From: an uncultured Flavobacteriaceae bacterium
GTDB lineage: Bacteria; Bacteroidota; Bacteroidia; Flavobacteriales; Flavobacteriaceae
DNA length: 64,000 bases
Reading direction: 5' to 3'
Assembly: GCA_934675205.1 (NCBI GenBank)
Contig: CAKUPQ010000005.1
Coordinates: forward strand, 36,924-100,923
Shown here: positions 26,719-34,760 of the stretch, piece by piece
How positions within the stretch are numbered: the stretch's first letter is position 1
Layout of the letters: each line of letters opens with the position of its first letter
Notes under the pieces: model-generated
The model's database searches: none
What the model was told of the DNA's origin: nothing
What the model saw: the letters and a program-made list of their open reading frames with translations, nothing else
Program-made: the position numbers and the translations under genes

Positions 26719-27132
26719 TTACAATATTTCAAGCTCAAATTTATCAGGTAAAAGCCTGTTCAAAGATTGTAATGTATTCGCAGAATTAGTCACGTCTTGA
26801 AGTCCGTCTTTATTTATGTCTGAAAGCTCTTTGCCTACCAAAACACACCCTTCTGTTTGGGTAAAATAGTTCCCGGAGTGGATTAAGATAAAGCTTCTGT
26901 TCGGAACGTCTAAAATATGAAAGTGATTACCATATTTTACAGAAGTTCTTTTAACAACTTTATATGTCCCCACAGGAATATTACTGACATTGTTCTTGTT
27001 TCCAAAATCAGGTAATTCTAATGCGAAGCAGTTGTAAATGCCTCTGTTTAGTTCGTCCACGACAAACAAAATACCCAAAGTCTGCTTACTACAGTCTAAT
27101 TGGGTTTTGAATCTTTCAATTATTACTCTCAT
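26719..27132 (-). CDS. DUF5675 family protein, probable lysis enzyme
   Basis: 137 residues matching the DUF5675 pattern (FALELPDFGNKNNVSNIPVG, TYKVVKRTSVKYGNHFHIL, LIHSGNYFTQTEGCVLVG). The fold has a conserved His and Cys (SFILIHSGN, EGCVLVG) reminiscent of L,D-transpeptidase-like enzymes. It sits between the holin and the spanin-like pair, so it is the best endolysin candidate in this phage; no other peptidoglycan hydrolase is visible. Activity is inferred. Confidence 0.7.
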   Translation of the reverse strand: MRVIIERFKTQLDCSKQTLGILFVVDELNRGIYNCFALELPDFGNKNNVSNIPVGTYKVVKRTSVKYGNHFHILDVPNRSFILIHSGNYFTQTEGCVLVGKELSDINKDGLQDVTNSANTLQSLNRLLPDKFELEIL

Positions 27133-27700
27133 CTTTCCCTGTTTTAATTAAACTCCTGATATTCCAAAATTTCTTTATTCCTTTTTCAAGACCTCCAACC
27201 AAATCAAAACCTGCACGTTTGCTGTTCTCGAGATTTGACACAATCTCTGATACGTTTATCAGAATCAACGATATTTCAAAAGGTGTGAGCGGGATTATTC
27301 CATCATGAAACTGAAACTGTTTATCTTTTAGCAAAACAGTCAACAATACCGATACTGTAATTATTATCAGATAAATTGAAGCTTTTACTATTCCACGCAC
27401 TATTCTGTCAGATTCTAACCAGTACAATTTTCCTTTTCGTTTGACCGATTCCTTATATTTTTCAGGGTTTGATTTGTACTCTATTTGAGTTGCTAATCCT
27501 CCTGTGAGGTAGTCTAAAAAGTAGAAGAAAGTAGCCGAAAGTGCTAACAACTGCCAAAAATGCAAAGCCATTAAAAAAGAAAGAATAAGCGGAATGATAG
27601 CCCGTAAATCAAATATATTTTTCAAAGACAAAACATTATGAGCTACGTCTGTATGATAATCCAAAACCTGTTCTTTTAATTGTGTGAATATTTTTTTCAT
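27116..27700 (-). CDS. Phage holin family protein
   Basis: 194 residues. Membrane helices at about 32-50 (LRAIIPLILSFLMALHFW), 52-66, 106-126 (IYLIIITVSVLLTVLL) and 138-152. The pattern FFYFLDYLTGGLAT with a later NVSEIVSNLENSKRAG matches the phage_holin_4/toxin-secretion holin family. It would permeabilise the inner membrane at lysis. It overlaps the DUF5675 gene by 17 bases. Confidence 0.8.
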   Translation of the reverse strand: MKKIFTQLKEQVLDYHTDVAHNVLSLKNIFDLRAIIPLILSFLMALHFWQLLALSATFFYFLDYLTGGLATQIEYKSNPEKYKESVKRKGKLYWLESDRIVRGIVKASIYLIIITVSVLLTVLLKDKQFQFHDGIIPLTPFEISLILINVSEIVSNLENSKRAGFDLVGGLEKGIKKFWNIRSLIKTGKDESNN

Positions 27701-27701
27701 C

Positions 27702-28157
27702 TTATAAGTATAAAGCTAACACCGTAACAAGGATAGATAAGGCAACCATCACTAAAGGATGAAAAACTACCCGATGAGTTTTGTAGTTTTTTTTGTTCCA
27801 GATATTGTCAAAAACATAACCAGAAGCCTTGTTGAAAGCGTTGACCAGCTCGGGAGTTACCTCTGTTTTAATCCAATTCCTTTCGATTGCACTTCGATAC
27901 TGGTGCAGCTGTTCCATATCTAACTCCTGCCATTTAACAGGGAAGAATCTGAAATACAAGAACCCGAAGAACAGACTGACCGCCAAAGGAATTAAAAAGA
28001 CAATCTGCCAAACAGGAAAGTCATACTTTAAGGCAATAATACCGTTGAGAACAAACAACGGAAAAATAAAGGTTGCTGACCTCGTAAAATTGAACGTGTA
28101 ATCAAACACACGACAGATGTAATCTAATGCGAAATGTTTTACAATGAATTTTCTCAT
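27702..28157 (-). CDS. Phage membrane protein (hypothetical)
   Basis: 151 residues with helices near 28-45 (ATFIFPLFVLNGIIALKY), 51-70 (WQIVFLIPLAVSLFFGFLYF) and at the C-terminus (PLVMVALSILVTVLALYL). It lies between the tail fibre and the holin in the lysis unit. Antiholin or second holin are reasonable guesses; no family recognised. Confidence 0.7.
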   Translation of the reverse strand: MRKFIVKHFALDYICRVFDYTFNFTRSATFIFPLFVLNGIIALKYDFPVWQIVFLIPLAVSLFFGFLYFRFFPVKWQELDMEQLHQYRSAIERNWIKTEVTPELVNAFNKASGYVFDNIWNKKNYKTHRVVFHPLVMVALSILVTVLALYL

Positions 28158-28168
28158 AACTTTATTTT

Positions 28169-30394
28169 TTAAAAATTTGCAATTTTGTAATAAATTCTAA
28201 TTCTAACTTGCCCCGTAGGAGTTCCGCTATAAGAAACAGGAGCTTGCATTCCAAGTTGAAATGAAGTGGCTGGTTCATTTGTAAAATCACCAACGTGGAA
28301 TTGATTTACGAACTTTTTAGCTCCAAGATTCTGATTCCCATAAGTACTTCCACCTACAACTCTTGTAGGCTCTCTATAAATTGCTAATCTTACAATATCG
28401 CTGGGATTGGGGTTCAATGTTCCTCCTGTGAAATTAAGGTCAACTATACCCAATGCAGGTTCTATAAAAGCGTATTCACCTCCTGTTAAACCTAAACCCG
28501 GAAATGCTACTGGCGTGGTATCTAAAGTTAAGAACTGCCCCATATCAATAGTCAAATCGACAAAATGAGTTTTAGAATACCGAATGAGAGTATTAAATTG
28601 TCCCAGGGAGAGAGCATCAGCATTTCCAGATGCTGTGCCCACTTCTAAAGCTCCATTGTTTTTTCTGTAAGCAACGCTGCTCGGGTATAAAGCTTGACTT
28701 ACTGCGTATTGATACCAATTGCCTGCCGACAACCCTAAAAGCCCGTGGGTAAAAGTTGTAATATCGGCTCGGGTAATTTTTCTTAAAGTAGTTCCATCTC
28801 CTGCTCCATTGGTAAACGGTAACTCTCCTGCATCTCCGATAACGTCTTCTTTAAGAACATAGTTAGACAAGTCTAACTCTGTCGAACCTATCAGCTCCCA
28901 AGAACCACTCAACCATATATACTCATCTTTTACATTTGGAGCTGCTTCTCCGTTCGGAACTAAATATATGATGTTTACCTGTCCTGTTTCGGGCAGTTCT
29001 TCGACTGCAAGGAAAGAGACAGTAGATATATCCCCAATGGTTTCTACAACCTTGTCATCTACATATTTTTTAGAAACCAAACTTTTAGCGTGAAAGTTTG
29101 ATTCGTATTCTCCCTCATAAGCTAATCCACTTTTTTCACGCCTGTCAATAACGGTCATTGTGCCATTTTCAAGCTCAATAGCATTGTAGTCCGGGTCTTC
29201 TTCTACACCTACCCGTAAACCTGCTTTTTGAGCATCATCGTCTCCCTCCGCATAAGCTTCCGCAAAACTGGCTCCAGCCTTTTTAATGATAGCTATTTTG
29301 TCATTTTGTTGCAAAAACTCGGTTTCCGAACTATCCTCAAGGCTTCTATCAATCTTAATAGATACGGTTTCTCCATAGTCCAATACCGCTTCACTGCCTG
29401 TCTCCAAAACCTGTTCGAGATTTTGGTTTGTTCCACCACCGCTTCCTCCTTCAGGCATATTTGTAGAAACAAATTCTAAAATCCAACCCGCAAAAGAAGA
29501 TATGTATCTTAAAACGAACGTAAGTACTTCACCTCTTTTAACCGTATAGTTCTCTCCGTCAGGAAAATGATATTTGGCAACCTGTCCCGTTACCCCTCCT
29601 GTTGCGTTATGTAAAAGCGTGACAGAATAAGAACTCAATGCGGAACTTGCTGTTTTATTGGCTAATCTTATAGGAGCTCCGCTGTAATAAGAATTATTAG
29701 CAGGTACGGGTACTTGATTTAGGTTTAATCCTTTAGATACATAAGCAGGAGTACCCATCATAATATTATTAATTATGATGTTTTGCTTGTTAAAACCCGA
29801 TAGAAAAGTTTGATTATAATCTTGATTGACTGCATTTACGACAGTCCAGTTCTGTGATACTTTAGTAATAAACTCATCACTGGCTGGAACCTCCCCGCCT
29901 GTTTCAGCACCACTGCTTGTCACATAGACAGGAATTACTCTTACCTCATTAAAAAGATTATAAGATGGTTCTATGAAATTTTCTGAATCTTCAGTTCCAA
30001 CTATGTATTTGAACGGAGCATCAGTATTTTCGGTAACAACGAGCAAATCGCAGCGGTTATACCCTGCTGTAACGGCAGGTATAGGAAATGAGCGTTCTGT
30101 ACCGTCTGCGTACAACTCGTTATTAATAATCCACCGGGATAACTTCATAATGATAGGCGATATGAAATTCCTAACATATAAGACGTTTTCTATTATTTCA
30201 ATTTTGGAAATGTGGATTAGTTTATTTTCAGTGTCAGCACCTATATCAGAATAGAAAAACAACTCATTTATAGCATCACGCATTTTATTAAACTCAGGAG
30301 CAGATATATATTTTTCCAAGCCAAACTGCTGGAAAAATGCTTCGAGCTCCGGGTGATTTACTTTGTCGTCAAATTCTAAAGGAAGATTGCTCAT
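28169..30394 (-). CDS. Tail fibre / receptor-binding protein candidate
   Basis: 741 residues from the ATG at 30394 (MSNLPLEFDDKVNHPEL); the ATG at 30424 lies inside the promoter. N-terminal helical attachment region, a glycine-rich hinge (PEGGSGGGTNQN near 320-335), a middle with short repeating strands (KSGLAYEGEYESNFHAKSLV, typical of fibre shafts), and a beta-rich C-terminus (VSYSGTPTGQVRIRIYYK). First gene after late promoter copy 3. Host range determinant by inference. Confidence 0.75.
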   Translation of the reverse strand: MSNLPLEFDDKVNHPELEAFFQQFGLEKYISAPEFNKMRDAINELFFYSDIGADTENKLIHISKIEIIENVLYVRNFISPIIMKLSRWIINNELYADGTERSFPIPAVTAGYNRCDLLVVTENTDAPFKYIVGTEDSENFIEPSYNLFNEVRVIPVYVTSSGAETGGEVPASDEFITKVSQNWTVVNAVNQDYNQTFLSGFNKQNIIINNIMMGTPAYVSKGLNLNQVPVPANNSYYSGAPIRLANKTASSALSSYSVTLLHNATGGVTGQVAKYHFPDGENYTVKRGEVLTFVLRYISSFAGWILEFVSTNMPEGGSGGGTNQNLEQVLETGSEAVLDYGETVSIKIDRSLEDSSETEFLQQNDKIAIIKKAGASFAEAYAEGDDDAQKAGLRVGVEEDPDYNAIELENGTMTVIDRREKSGLAYEGEYESNFHAKSLVSKKYVDDKVVETIGDISTVSFLAVEELPETGQVNIIYLVPNGEAAPNVKDEYIWLSGSWELIGSTELDLSNYVLKEDVIGDAGELPFTNGAGDGTTLRKITRADITTFTHGLLGLSAGNWYQYAVSQALYPSSVAYRKNNGALEVGTASGNADALSLGQFNTLIRYSKTHFVDLTIDMGQFLTLDTTPVAFPGLGLTGGEYAFIEPALGIVDLNFTGGTLNPNPSDIVRLAIYREPTRVVGGSTYGNQNLGAKKFVNQFHVGDFTNEPATSFQLGMQAPVSYSGTPTGQVRIRIYYKIANF

Positions 30395-30409
30395 TCTTGT
30401 AATTTTCCT

Positions 30410-30447
30410 CAAAAATGAAAACATCTTGCAAAAGAAAGTGTTACATA
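30410..30447 (-). promoter_or_regulatory. Phage late promoter, copy 3 (fibre and lysis unit)
   Basis: AAAGTGTTACATA at 30435-30447 and CAAAAATGA at 30410-30418 (plus strand), 16 bases apart, directly following a terminator. Confidence 0.75.
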
Positions 30448-30472
30448 AAAAAGCCCCTCAATTTGAGGGGCT
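30446..30472 (-). terminator. Rho-independent terminator before late promoter 3
   Basis: Minus strand stem AGCCCCTCA / TGAGGGGCT (30452-30460 and 30464-30472) with a 3-base loop, followed by TTTTTTA. It ends the preceding minus unit seven bases after the stop at 30480; its T-tract leads straight into the late element. Confidence 0.85.
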
Positions 30473-30479
30473 TATTCGG

Positions 30480-30890
30480 TTACTCCATTAAAGTAAAATT
30501 ATCATCGGAAAACGGGTACTCAATGTAGCGGTCATCATCAACCAGAACAACAACGTTTTTCTGATGTCCTATCGGATACTTCCACAATGAGCCTTTGTCG
30601 ATGGTTTCTCCGTCTATCTCCAAATCGGAAGCGTTACGGAACAACCCGATAATCTTCGTTTGCTCGATAAGTTCGTTAATCGAAATTTCGTCCTCAATGA
30701 AAGCCGTAAACAGCTCTTTGTTGAAAAACAAAATTGCACGAAGCTCCGGGATTACGATTTCAGCAGGTTCGTAGTCGAAAAAGTCTGTTTTTTCAACGAT
30801 AACCTTAATCGCTTCTCTGTAAGAAATGTTCTTAATTCTCAGGTCTATTCCTCCCGAATAGATTGCCCGAAGCACGAAGTCACAAGTCAT
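30480..30890 (-). CDS. Phage protein (hypothetical)
   Basis: 136 residues from the ATG at 30890 (MTCDFVLRAIYSGG); a GTG at 30899 is possible. Acidic, alpha/beta, not recognised (EAIKVIVEKTDFFDYEPAEI, VVVLVDDDRYIEYPFSDD). It overlaps the preceding gene by eleven bases and is followed by a terminator. Confidence 0.7.
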   Translation of the reverse strand: MTCDFVLRAIYSGGIDLRIKNISYREAIKVIVEKTDFFDYEPAEIVIPELRAILFFNKELFTAFIEDEISINELIEQTKIIGLFRNASDLEIDGETIDKGSLWKYPIGHQKNVVVLVDDDRYIEYPFSDDNFTLME

Positions 30891-31242
30891 TTTTCTCACG
30901 GATTTCGTCCAACAATTCCATTTCAGATTCCAAAGAAGAAAACACCCTGTTTGTATAACGAAGTACAGACCTTACTCCGTCAAGTTTGTGCTTGTCCTCT
31001 CCGTTTGTCTGTATTGCCCAAAAAACATCATTGGACATACCTATCATTGTTTGTAGTTGTTGTATCAGCTCTACAAACGTATAACCCTCCTCAAGATTGA
31101 GAGTCATTATATCCTGACCGGTTTCAGGATTTTTTTTGATGGTTTGGAAATACTTTTCCAAATCGTGAGCAGTTTGGTTGCCCTGACCTGTATCCTCCTT
31201 ACTGTGCTTCGGGGGGATAGCATCGCTTTTTTTTGTACGCAT
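30880..31242 (-). CDS. Phage protein (hypothetical)
   Basis: 120 residues from the ATG at 31242 (MRTKKSDAIPPKHSKED). Disordered basic N-terminus, then helices (EEGYTFVELIQQLQTMIGM, NRVFSSLESEMELLDEI). Not recognised. Probably in one unit with 30480-30890. Confidence 0.65.
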   Translation of the reverse strand: MRTKKSDAIPPKHSKEDTGQGNQTAHDLEKYFQTIKKNPETGQDIMTLNLEEGYTFVELIQQLQTMIGMSNDVFWAIQTNGEDKHKLDGVRSVLRYTNRVFSSLESEMELLDEIREKNDL

Positions 31243-31357
31243 AAAAAAGAAAAATAGGGTGGTCGCTGCGTACAATTTTATGCGGAGCATAAGAAAAGCT
31301 CGGTACTTTCAACCGTTCGCCACCCATTTGTGTTAGTAAAAAAGTTCTTGAATACAT
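31199..31357 (-). CDS. Possible 52-residue phage protein
   Basis: An ATG-to-TAA frame starting MYSRTFLLTQMGGERLKVPS and ending CYPPEAQ. AAAGGAG lies nine bases before the ATG, one of few clear Shine-Dalgarno sequences in the window. It overlaps the start of the next gene by 44 bases in another frame. No domain; real or not is open. Confidence 0.35.
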   Translation of the reverse strand: MYSRTFLLTQMGGERLKVPSFSYAPHKIVRSDHPIFLFYAYKKKRCYPPEAQ

Positions 31358-31425
31358 TGGATTGCTCCTTTAAATAAAATTATACGCACGACAAAAATAC
31401 TACTTCTTTTTTAAAAAACAAGCAT

Positions 31426-31433
31426 TATCTTTG
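31426..31433 (+). promoter_or_regulatory. -7 box of the HIRAN gene
   Basis: TATCTTTG on the plus strand, followed by TTATTAACAAAG; 78 bases before the ATG. It gives this plus-strand gene its own promoter inside a minus-strand region. Confidence 0.55.
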
Positions 31434-31510
31434 TTATTAACAAAGCAAAATATTCTTATTTACTTGAGTCAGAAGAAAGATTTTCAAATAAAACGGATAG
31501 AGAAAATATA

Positions 31511-31789
31511 ATGTTTTTTGATATAGCAGGTTGTTTTGTAAAAAACAGAAAAACACATTTGCTAAATAACTGTTTTGTCGGAAATGAAGTTAAGTTAGTT
31601 CCAGAACCAAACAACAAATATGATTCAAACGCTATCCGTATCAGATGTAATGGAAAGCTGATAGGTTATATTAAAGCAGACGAAACCGATGTCGTACACA
31701 ATATATTAGATAATGATTACTACGCTTATATAACTGTTATTGATGATTTTGACAATTATGTAAGTGCAGAGATAGCAGTTGAGTATTGA
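31511..31789 (+). CDS. HIRAN domain protein
   Basis: 92 residues that are almost only a HIRAN domain (FDIAGCFVKNRKTH, VKLVPEPNNKYDSNAIRI, GKLIGYIKADETDVV). HIRAN domains bind 3' single-stranded ends or damaged DNA, and stand-alone copies are found in phages. The frame remains open upstream to about 31439 without an ATG, so a non-ATG start with about 20 more residues is possible. Own promoter, opposite strand to its neighbours: a moron-type gene possibly expressed in the lysogen. Confidence 0.8.
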   Translation: MFFDIAGCFVKNRKTHLLNNCFVGNEVKLVPEPNNKYDSNAIRIRCNGKLIGYIKADETDVVHNILDNDYYAYITVIDDFDNYVSAEIAVEY

Positions 31790-31803
31790 TTCTATTATTT
31801 TTT

Positions 31804-32430
31804 CTACCAATCGTCTGAATCATCGGAAGAAGTTTTTATTTGTTTAGCTTCCGATTCTATTTTGCTTAAAATTACTTCAGAATTGTTATCTATTGCCTCT
31901 AAAGCCTTTTTGATTTGTTTTTGAAAACGATTGCATCTGCTTAACTGTTCTAAAGTGCCTTTAGAGCTACAATCTCCAGAATCTTTGAACCCATATATTT
32001 GCTGTTGGTTTGCATTTCCGTTATTAGAAATTTCATAATGAGTATAACCAAAATTATCTAAATCGACTTTCATTCTACCATCTCTAAAATGATAGGTAAT
32101 ATTATACTCAACAAAAAGCGTCCTTAAAGAAAAACCAGAACTTGGATAAACAAAAACAGATTTACAAACAATTTTTTTATTCTCTTCATCGTACACAATA
32201 GGCTGTTCAGGTACAAATAGACGAACAATCTTCATATTAACTTCGTCTTTAATGTCTGATTTCTGATAAAAAAAATCAGCATTTTTACTAATAAAGAGTT
32301 TAGTGTTTTGGTAAATATCTTTAGCACTTAAAGCAGGGTCTAATTGAATTACTTTTGATTTATTAAAATCTTCTTGAGCAAAAGAAATAAAGGATATAAA
32401 TCCAATTAGTAGTAAAATAGTCTTTTTCAT
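31804..32430 (-). CDS. Secreted DUF4468-like protein, lysogenic conversion candidate
   Basis: 208 residues from the ATG at 32430. Signal peptide MKKTILLLIGFISFISFAQ. The following domain (ALSAKDIYQNTKLFISKNAD, VEYNITYHFRDGRMKVDLDN) fits DUF4468, a Bacteroidota domain of exported proteins with a TBP-like fold. The C-terminus has a Cys pair (GDCSSKGTLEQLSRC). Such proteins are host-type and not virion genes, so the prophage may give the lysogen an exported protein. It converges with the HIRAN gene. Confidence 0.7.
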   Translation of the reverse strand: MKKTILLLIGFISFISFAQEDFNKSKVIQLDPALSAKDIYQNTKLFISKNADFFYQKSDIKDEVNMKIVRLFVPEQPIVYDEENKKIVCKSVFVYPSSGFSLRTLFVEYNITYHFRDGRMKVDLDNFGYTHYEISNNGNANQQQIYGFKDSGDCSSKGTLEQLSRCNRFQKQIKKALEAIDNNSEVILSKIESEAKQIKTSSDDSDDW

Positions 32431-32482
32431 TTTATTTATTTTTAAGTTGTTAGCAAATATATAAACTTTGGCAGGAATAAAA

Positions 32483-32511
32483 AAAGCCCTGTACAGGCTC
32501 AGTACAGGGCG
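32483..32511 (-). terminator. Rho-independent terminator after the DUF5053 gene
   Basis: Stem GCCCTGTAC / GTACAGGGC (32486-32494 and 32502-32510), loop AGGCTCA, followed on the minus strand by TTTTTTT. It separates 32546-32797 from the secreted protein gene. Confidence 0.85.
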
Positions 32512-32545
32512 AGGTGTAATAATAAACGTCATTTAATGACAGAGC

Positions 32546-32797
32546 CTAAAGTTTGTCTGCACATAGCTGTATGCGTTTAGATAAATCGTTCAGAGCTGAT
32601 TTTAATATCTCTTTTTCTTTTTCGGTAAATTCTGTTTCACTGCCATTACCGTCTATTCCGTTCATTTTCTGACTCAACCAAGAACGGCTTCTCCCGAAAT
32701 AATTTGTAGATATCTTTGCCCACGAAATATCTACCATAATATCCCACATCAAAGATTTTGTACTTTGCTTCTTTTGTACTGCTGTTTGTGTTCCCAT
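32546..32797 (-). CDS. DUF5053-like protein
   Basis: 83 residues. A helical N-terminus with DISWAKISTNYFGRSRSWLS, which reads like a recognition helix of a small DNA-binding domain, and a helical tail (KEKEILKSALNDLSKRIQL). It fits DUF5053, common in Bacteroidota phages and mobile elements. Probably a small regulator. Confidence 0.7.
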   Translation of the reverse strand: MGTQTAVQKKQSTKSLMWDIMVDISWAKISTNYFGRSRSWLSQKMNGIDGNGSETEFTEKEKEILKSALNDLSKRIQLCADKL

Positions 32798-32839
32798 AAT
32801 ATATTGTTTTTAAGCCCCTGCTTAACAGGGGCATTGTTA

Positions 32840-32974
32840 TTACTCATTTTCCATTAACTCATCTACCAGCTGTTGAATGTAAACTTCTAAATGGATAGAC
32901 GGTGGGTAGGTGTTTCTGTAATTTCGAATGGTGTCTATCAGTGTCCATTCTTTTTCGGTTAACTCTTTTTCCAT
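32840..32974 (-). CDS. 44-residue small phage protein
   Basis: An ATG-to-TAA frame encoding MEKELTEKEWTLIDTIRNYR then a helical, acidic C-terminus ending LMENE. A -7 box with a palindromic operator candidate lies 26 bases upstream (33000-33024), and DUF5053 follows. The even amphipathic pattern supports a real gene. Confidence 0.6.
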   Translation of the reverse strand: MEKELTEKEWTLIDTIRNYRNTYPPSIHLEVYIQQLVDELMENE

Positions 32975-32999
32975 GCTCTGTTTGTTTATTATTACACTA

Positions 33000-33024
33000 C
33001 AAATATATTAAACATTTGTTTAAT
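33000..33024 (-). promoter_or_regulatory. Promoter with palindromic operator (ATTAAAC-ATTT-GTTTAAT)
   Basis: The minus-strand -7 box TATATTTG (33000-33007) abuts the perfect palindrome at 33007-33024, which fills the spacer to -33. A repressor bound there would block the unit 32974-32546. Confidence 0.6.
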
Positions 33025-33502
33025 AACAAAATTTTAGGCAACTTTTTTCACATAAAATGTAACTTTTTTTTTAGTGGTTATATACTAATGTATAGGTAGG
33101 TGTACATTAACAGAGTACACTTACCTGTTTAATAGGAAGCAACTGCCTACTGGTTGGCAGTTGCCTGTTTACTTGGTTGGTTGTATGTTTATATAATATA
33201 TTATATATCAATGATTTGAAATTTTAAACCCGCCCCCCCTCCCGCCTTGTTGTCATATCTCTTAAAAAAGAGAGGGAAAGGCAATTGCAAAATCAAAACT
33301 TAGTGCGGTCGTGTCAATCGTTACACAAATACAACAAACAAACTCTAAAAAGATGTTTGTTTGTTGATTTGTAGAAACTTATGTTTTTTTGTTTTGAAAA
33401 TTCACAAGGTTTTTGACTTTATTCAGATGATAATTTACTTGTTTAGAACTGTTGTAAATGATGGTTTTTACAGCAATTTATGTATATTTTTTTACACAAA
33501 TG

Positions 33503-33533
33503 TTGTATATATACAATCTTTTTTGTATCTTTA
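33503..33533 (+). promoter_or_regulatory. Promoter of the RadC/methylase module with palindrome
   Basis: TATCTTTA at 33526-33533 (one mismatch to TAnnTTTG) preceded by the perfect palindrome TTGTATATATACAA at 33503-33516. It lies 30 bases before the ATG at 33563. Confidence 0.5.
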
Positions 33534-33562
33534 CTATGTAATAATCAATAAGTTATATCATT

Positions 33563-33994
33563 ATGACAACAAAAACAATCGCACCAAAAATGGTAGAAAC
33601 GGCAAAAGAGTTGCCAGGTGCAAAAAATGGAAAAGCTACCGAAACACAGAGAAAAGATGTTCAAAATGTGATTTCTGAACAGGCAGAGAAAAAACAAACT
33701 TTAGAGCTACTTAAAAAGTTTGAGCCGACAGCAGAACAGAGATTACAAAATTTAGAACGCTTTAAAATTTTGGGAGAAAAACACACCTTTCTAAAAGGGA
33801 AAGAAGACGAACTTTCTAAATTTATTATCTCGTCAGACGGAACAAGAGAAAGAGTTACTTTAAGTAATGCAAGCGGATTCACGTTTGAGGTTTCAAATAG
33901 TCAGACACTTGAAAAAGTTGTTTCGATAATTGAACAAGACTTAAACACTTTCGTCCAAAAATCAGAGCAGGAAATTTTGAGTTTCCAAATCTGA
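33563..33994 (+). CDS. Hypothetical protein, first gene of the RadC/methylase module
   Basis: 143 residues: a disordered lysine/threonine-rich N-terminus (1-40) and a helical C-terminal part (LLKKFEPTAEQRLQNLERF). Family not recognised; similar short proteins often precede RadC and methylase genes on Bacteroidota plasmids (from memory). It has its own promoter and is followed by a terminator at 34006-34041, so downstream genes rely on read-through or another promoter. Confidence 0.7.
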   Translation: MTTKTIAPKMVETAKELPGAKNGKATETQRKDVQNVISEQAEKKQTLELLKKFEPTAEQRLQNLERFKILGEKHTFLKGKEDELSKFIISSDGTRERVTLSNASGFTFEVSNSQTLEKVVSIIEQDLNTFVQKSEQEILSFQI

Positions 33995-34005
33995 CAGTAA
34001 AAACA

Positions 34006-34041
34006 AAAGCCCCGAGAGGTCGAAGTTTCGGGGCTTTTAAA
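34006..34041 (+). terminator. Rho-independent terminator inside the plus-strand module
   Basis: Perfect 11-bp stem AAAAGCCCCGA / TCGGGGCTTTT (34006-34016 and 34028-34038) with an 11-base loop; T-rich 3' side. Confidence 0.75.
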
Positions 34042-34065
34042 TCAATAAATTAAACATTACGCATT

Positions 34066-34293
34066 ATGACAACGATAACATCTAACAGCCACAAAAGTAA
34101 CAATTTTACATTAAGCACACAAGTACAAAAGATACTTCACACAAAAGGATATTCACGACTTTTCAACTTTACTGACTTTCAATACTACAAAAAGCAGGTA
34201 AAAGACCAATTCAACAAAGCCGAAGTCATTGCAGAACTTTTTATACAGGAAAACGAAAACGAACTTTCAGACTTTCAAGAATACATTTTTTAG
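34066..34293 (+). CDS. Hypothetical protein
   Basis: 75 residues, helical, not recognised (SRLFNFTDFQYYKKQVKDQF). It ends two bases before the RadC-like gene and is probably co-translated with it. Confidence 0.65.
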   Translation: MTTITSNSHKSNNFTLSTQVQKILHTKGYSRLFNFTDFQYYKKQVKDQFNKAEVIAELFIQENENELSDFQEYIF

Positions 34294-34295
34294 TT

Positions 34296-34748
34296 ATGGA
34301 AAAAGGTCTTTTTATACCCGAAATTAAAATTTCTGTTTCGTTTGACAGAAGAAAATCAGAGCTACACAGCATAAAATCTACAAAAGACGCTTTTAGTGTT
34401 TTTCAGATGATTTTTAATGCTGATACAATCGACTGGAACGAAGAATTTATTTTATTATGTCTGAACAACGCTAACAAAGTTCTCGGATATTATAAAATTT
34501 CATCGGGCGGAATGTTGGCTACTGTTGTCGATTTAAGAATGTTGTATATGACTGCTTTAAACTCTTTAGCTACTCAAATAATAATAGCACACAACCACCC
34601 GAGCGGAAACCTGAATCCAAGTACAGCCGATAAACAGCTTACACAAAAAATCAAACAGGCGGGGGATTTTTTAGATATTAAACTGCTTGACCATATTATA
34701 ATATCAGACGGAGAACATTATTCATTTTTAGAAAACGGATTACTTTAA
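34296..34748 (+). CDS. RadC-like JAB/MPN+ domain protein
   Basis: 150 residues with the full JAMM metal motif: Glu50 (WNEEF), His99 and His101 in AHNHPSGN, Asp112 (STADKQLT). The RadC JAB domain is present without the N-terminal helix-hairpin-helix region, the form common on plasmids and phages. Its function on mobile elements is not established; anti-restriction or DNA metabolism roles have been proposed. Confidence 0.88.
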   Translation: MEKGLFIPEIKISVSFDRRKSELHSIKSTKDAFSVFQMIFNADTIDWNEEFILLCLNNANKVLGYYKISSGGMLATVVDLRMLYMTALNSLATQIIIAHNHPSGNLNPSTADKQLTQKIKQAGDFLDIKLLDHIIISDGEHYSFLENGLL

Positions 34749-34760
34749 TTTATAAGCCTT

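Larger units (their letters stand above)
32975..33562. other. Divergent non-coding regulatory region
   Basis: 588 bases without a convincing gene. It holds divergent promoters at both ends, a 12-bp inverted repeat with one mismatch (GGTAGGTGTAC ... GTACACTTACC near 33095-33126), a hairpin CAACTGCC / GGCAGTTG near 33139-33167, a run of alternating AT at 33192-33212, a C-rich stretch at 33229-33247, and exact 12-bp arms CAACAAACAAAC (33332-33343) and GTTTGTTTGTTG (33355-33366). The base composition shifts suggest an insertion boundary of the plus-strand module. Confidence 0.6.

Noticed and set aside
32646-32834. 62-codon minus-strand frame across the DUF5053-like gene
   Set aside because: Alternative frame of a gene with a recognisable family pattern.
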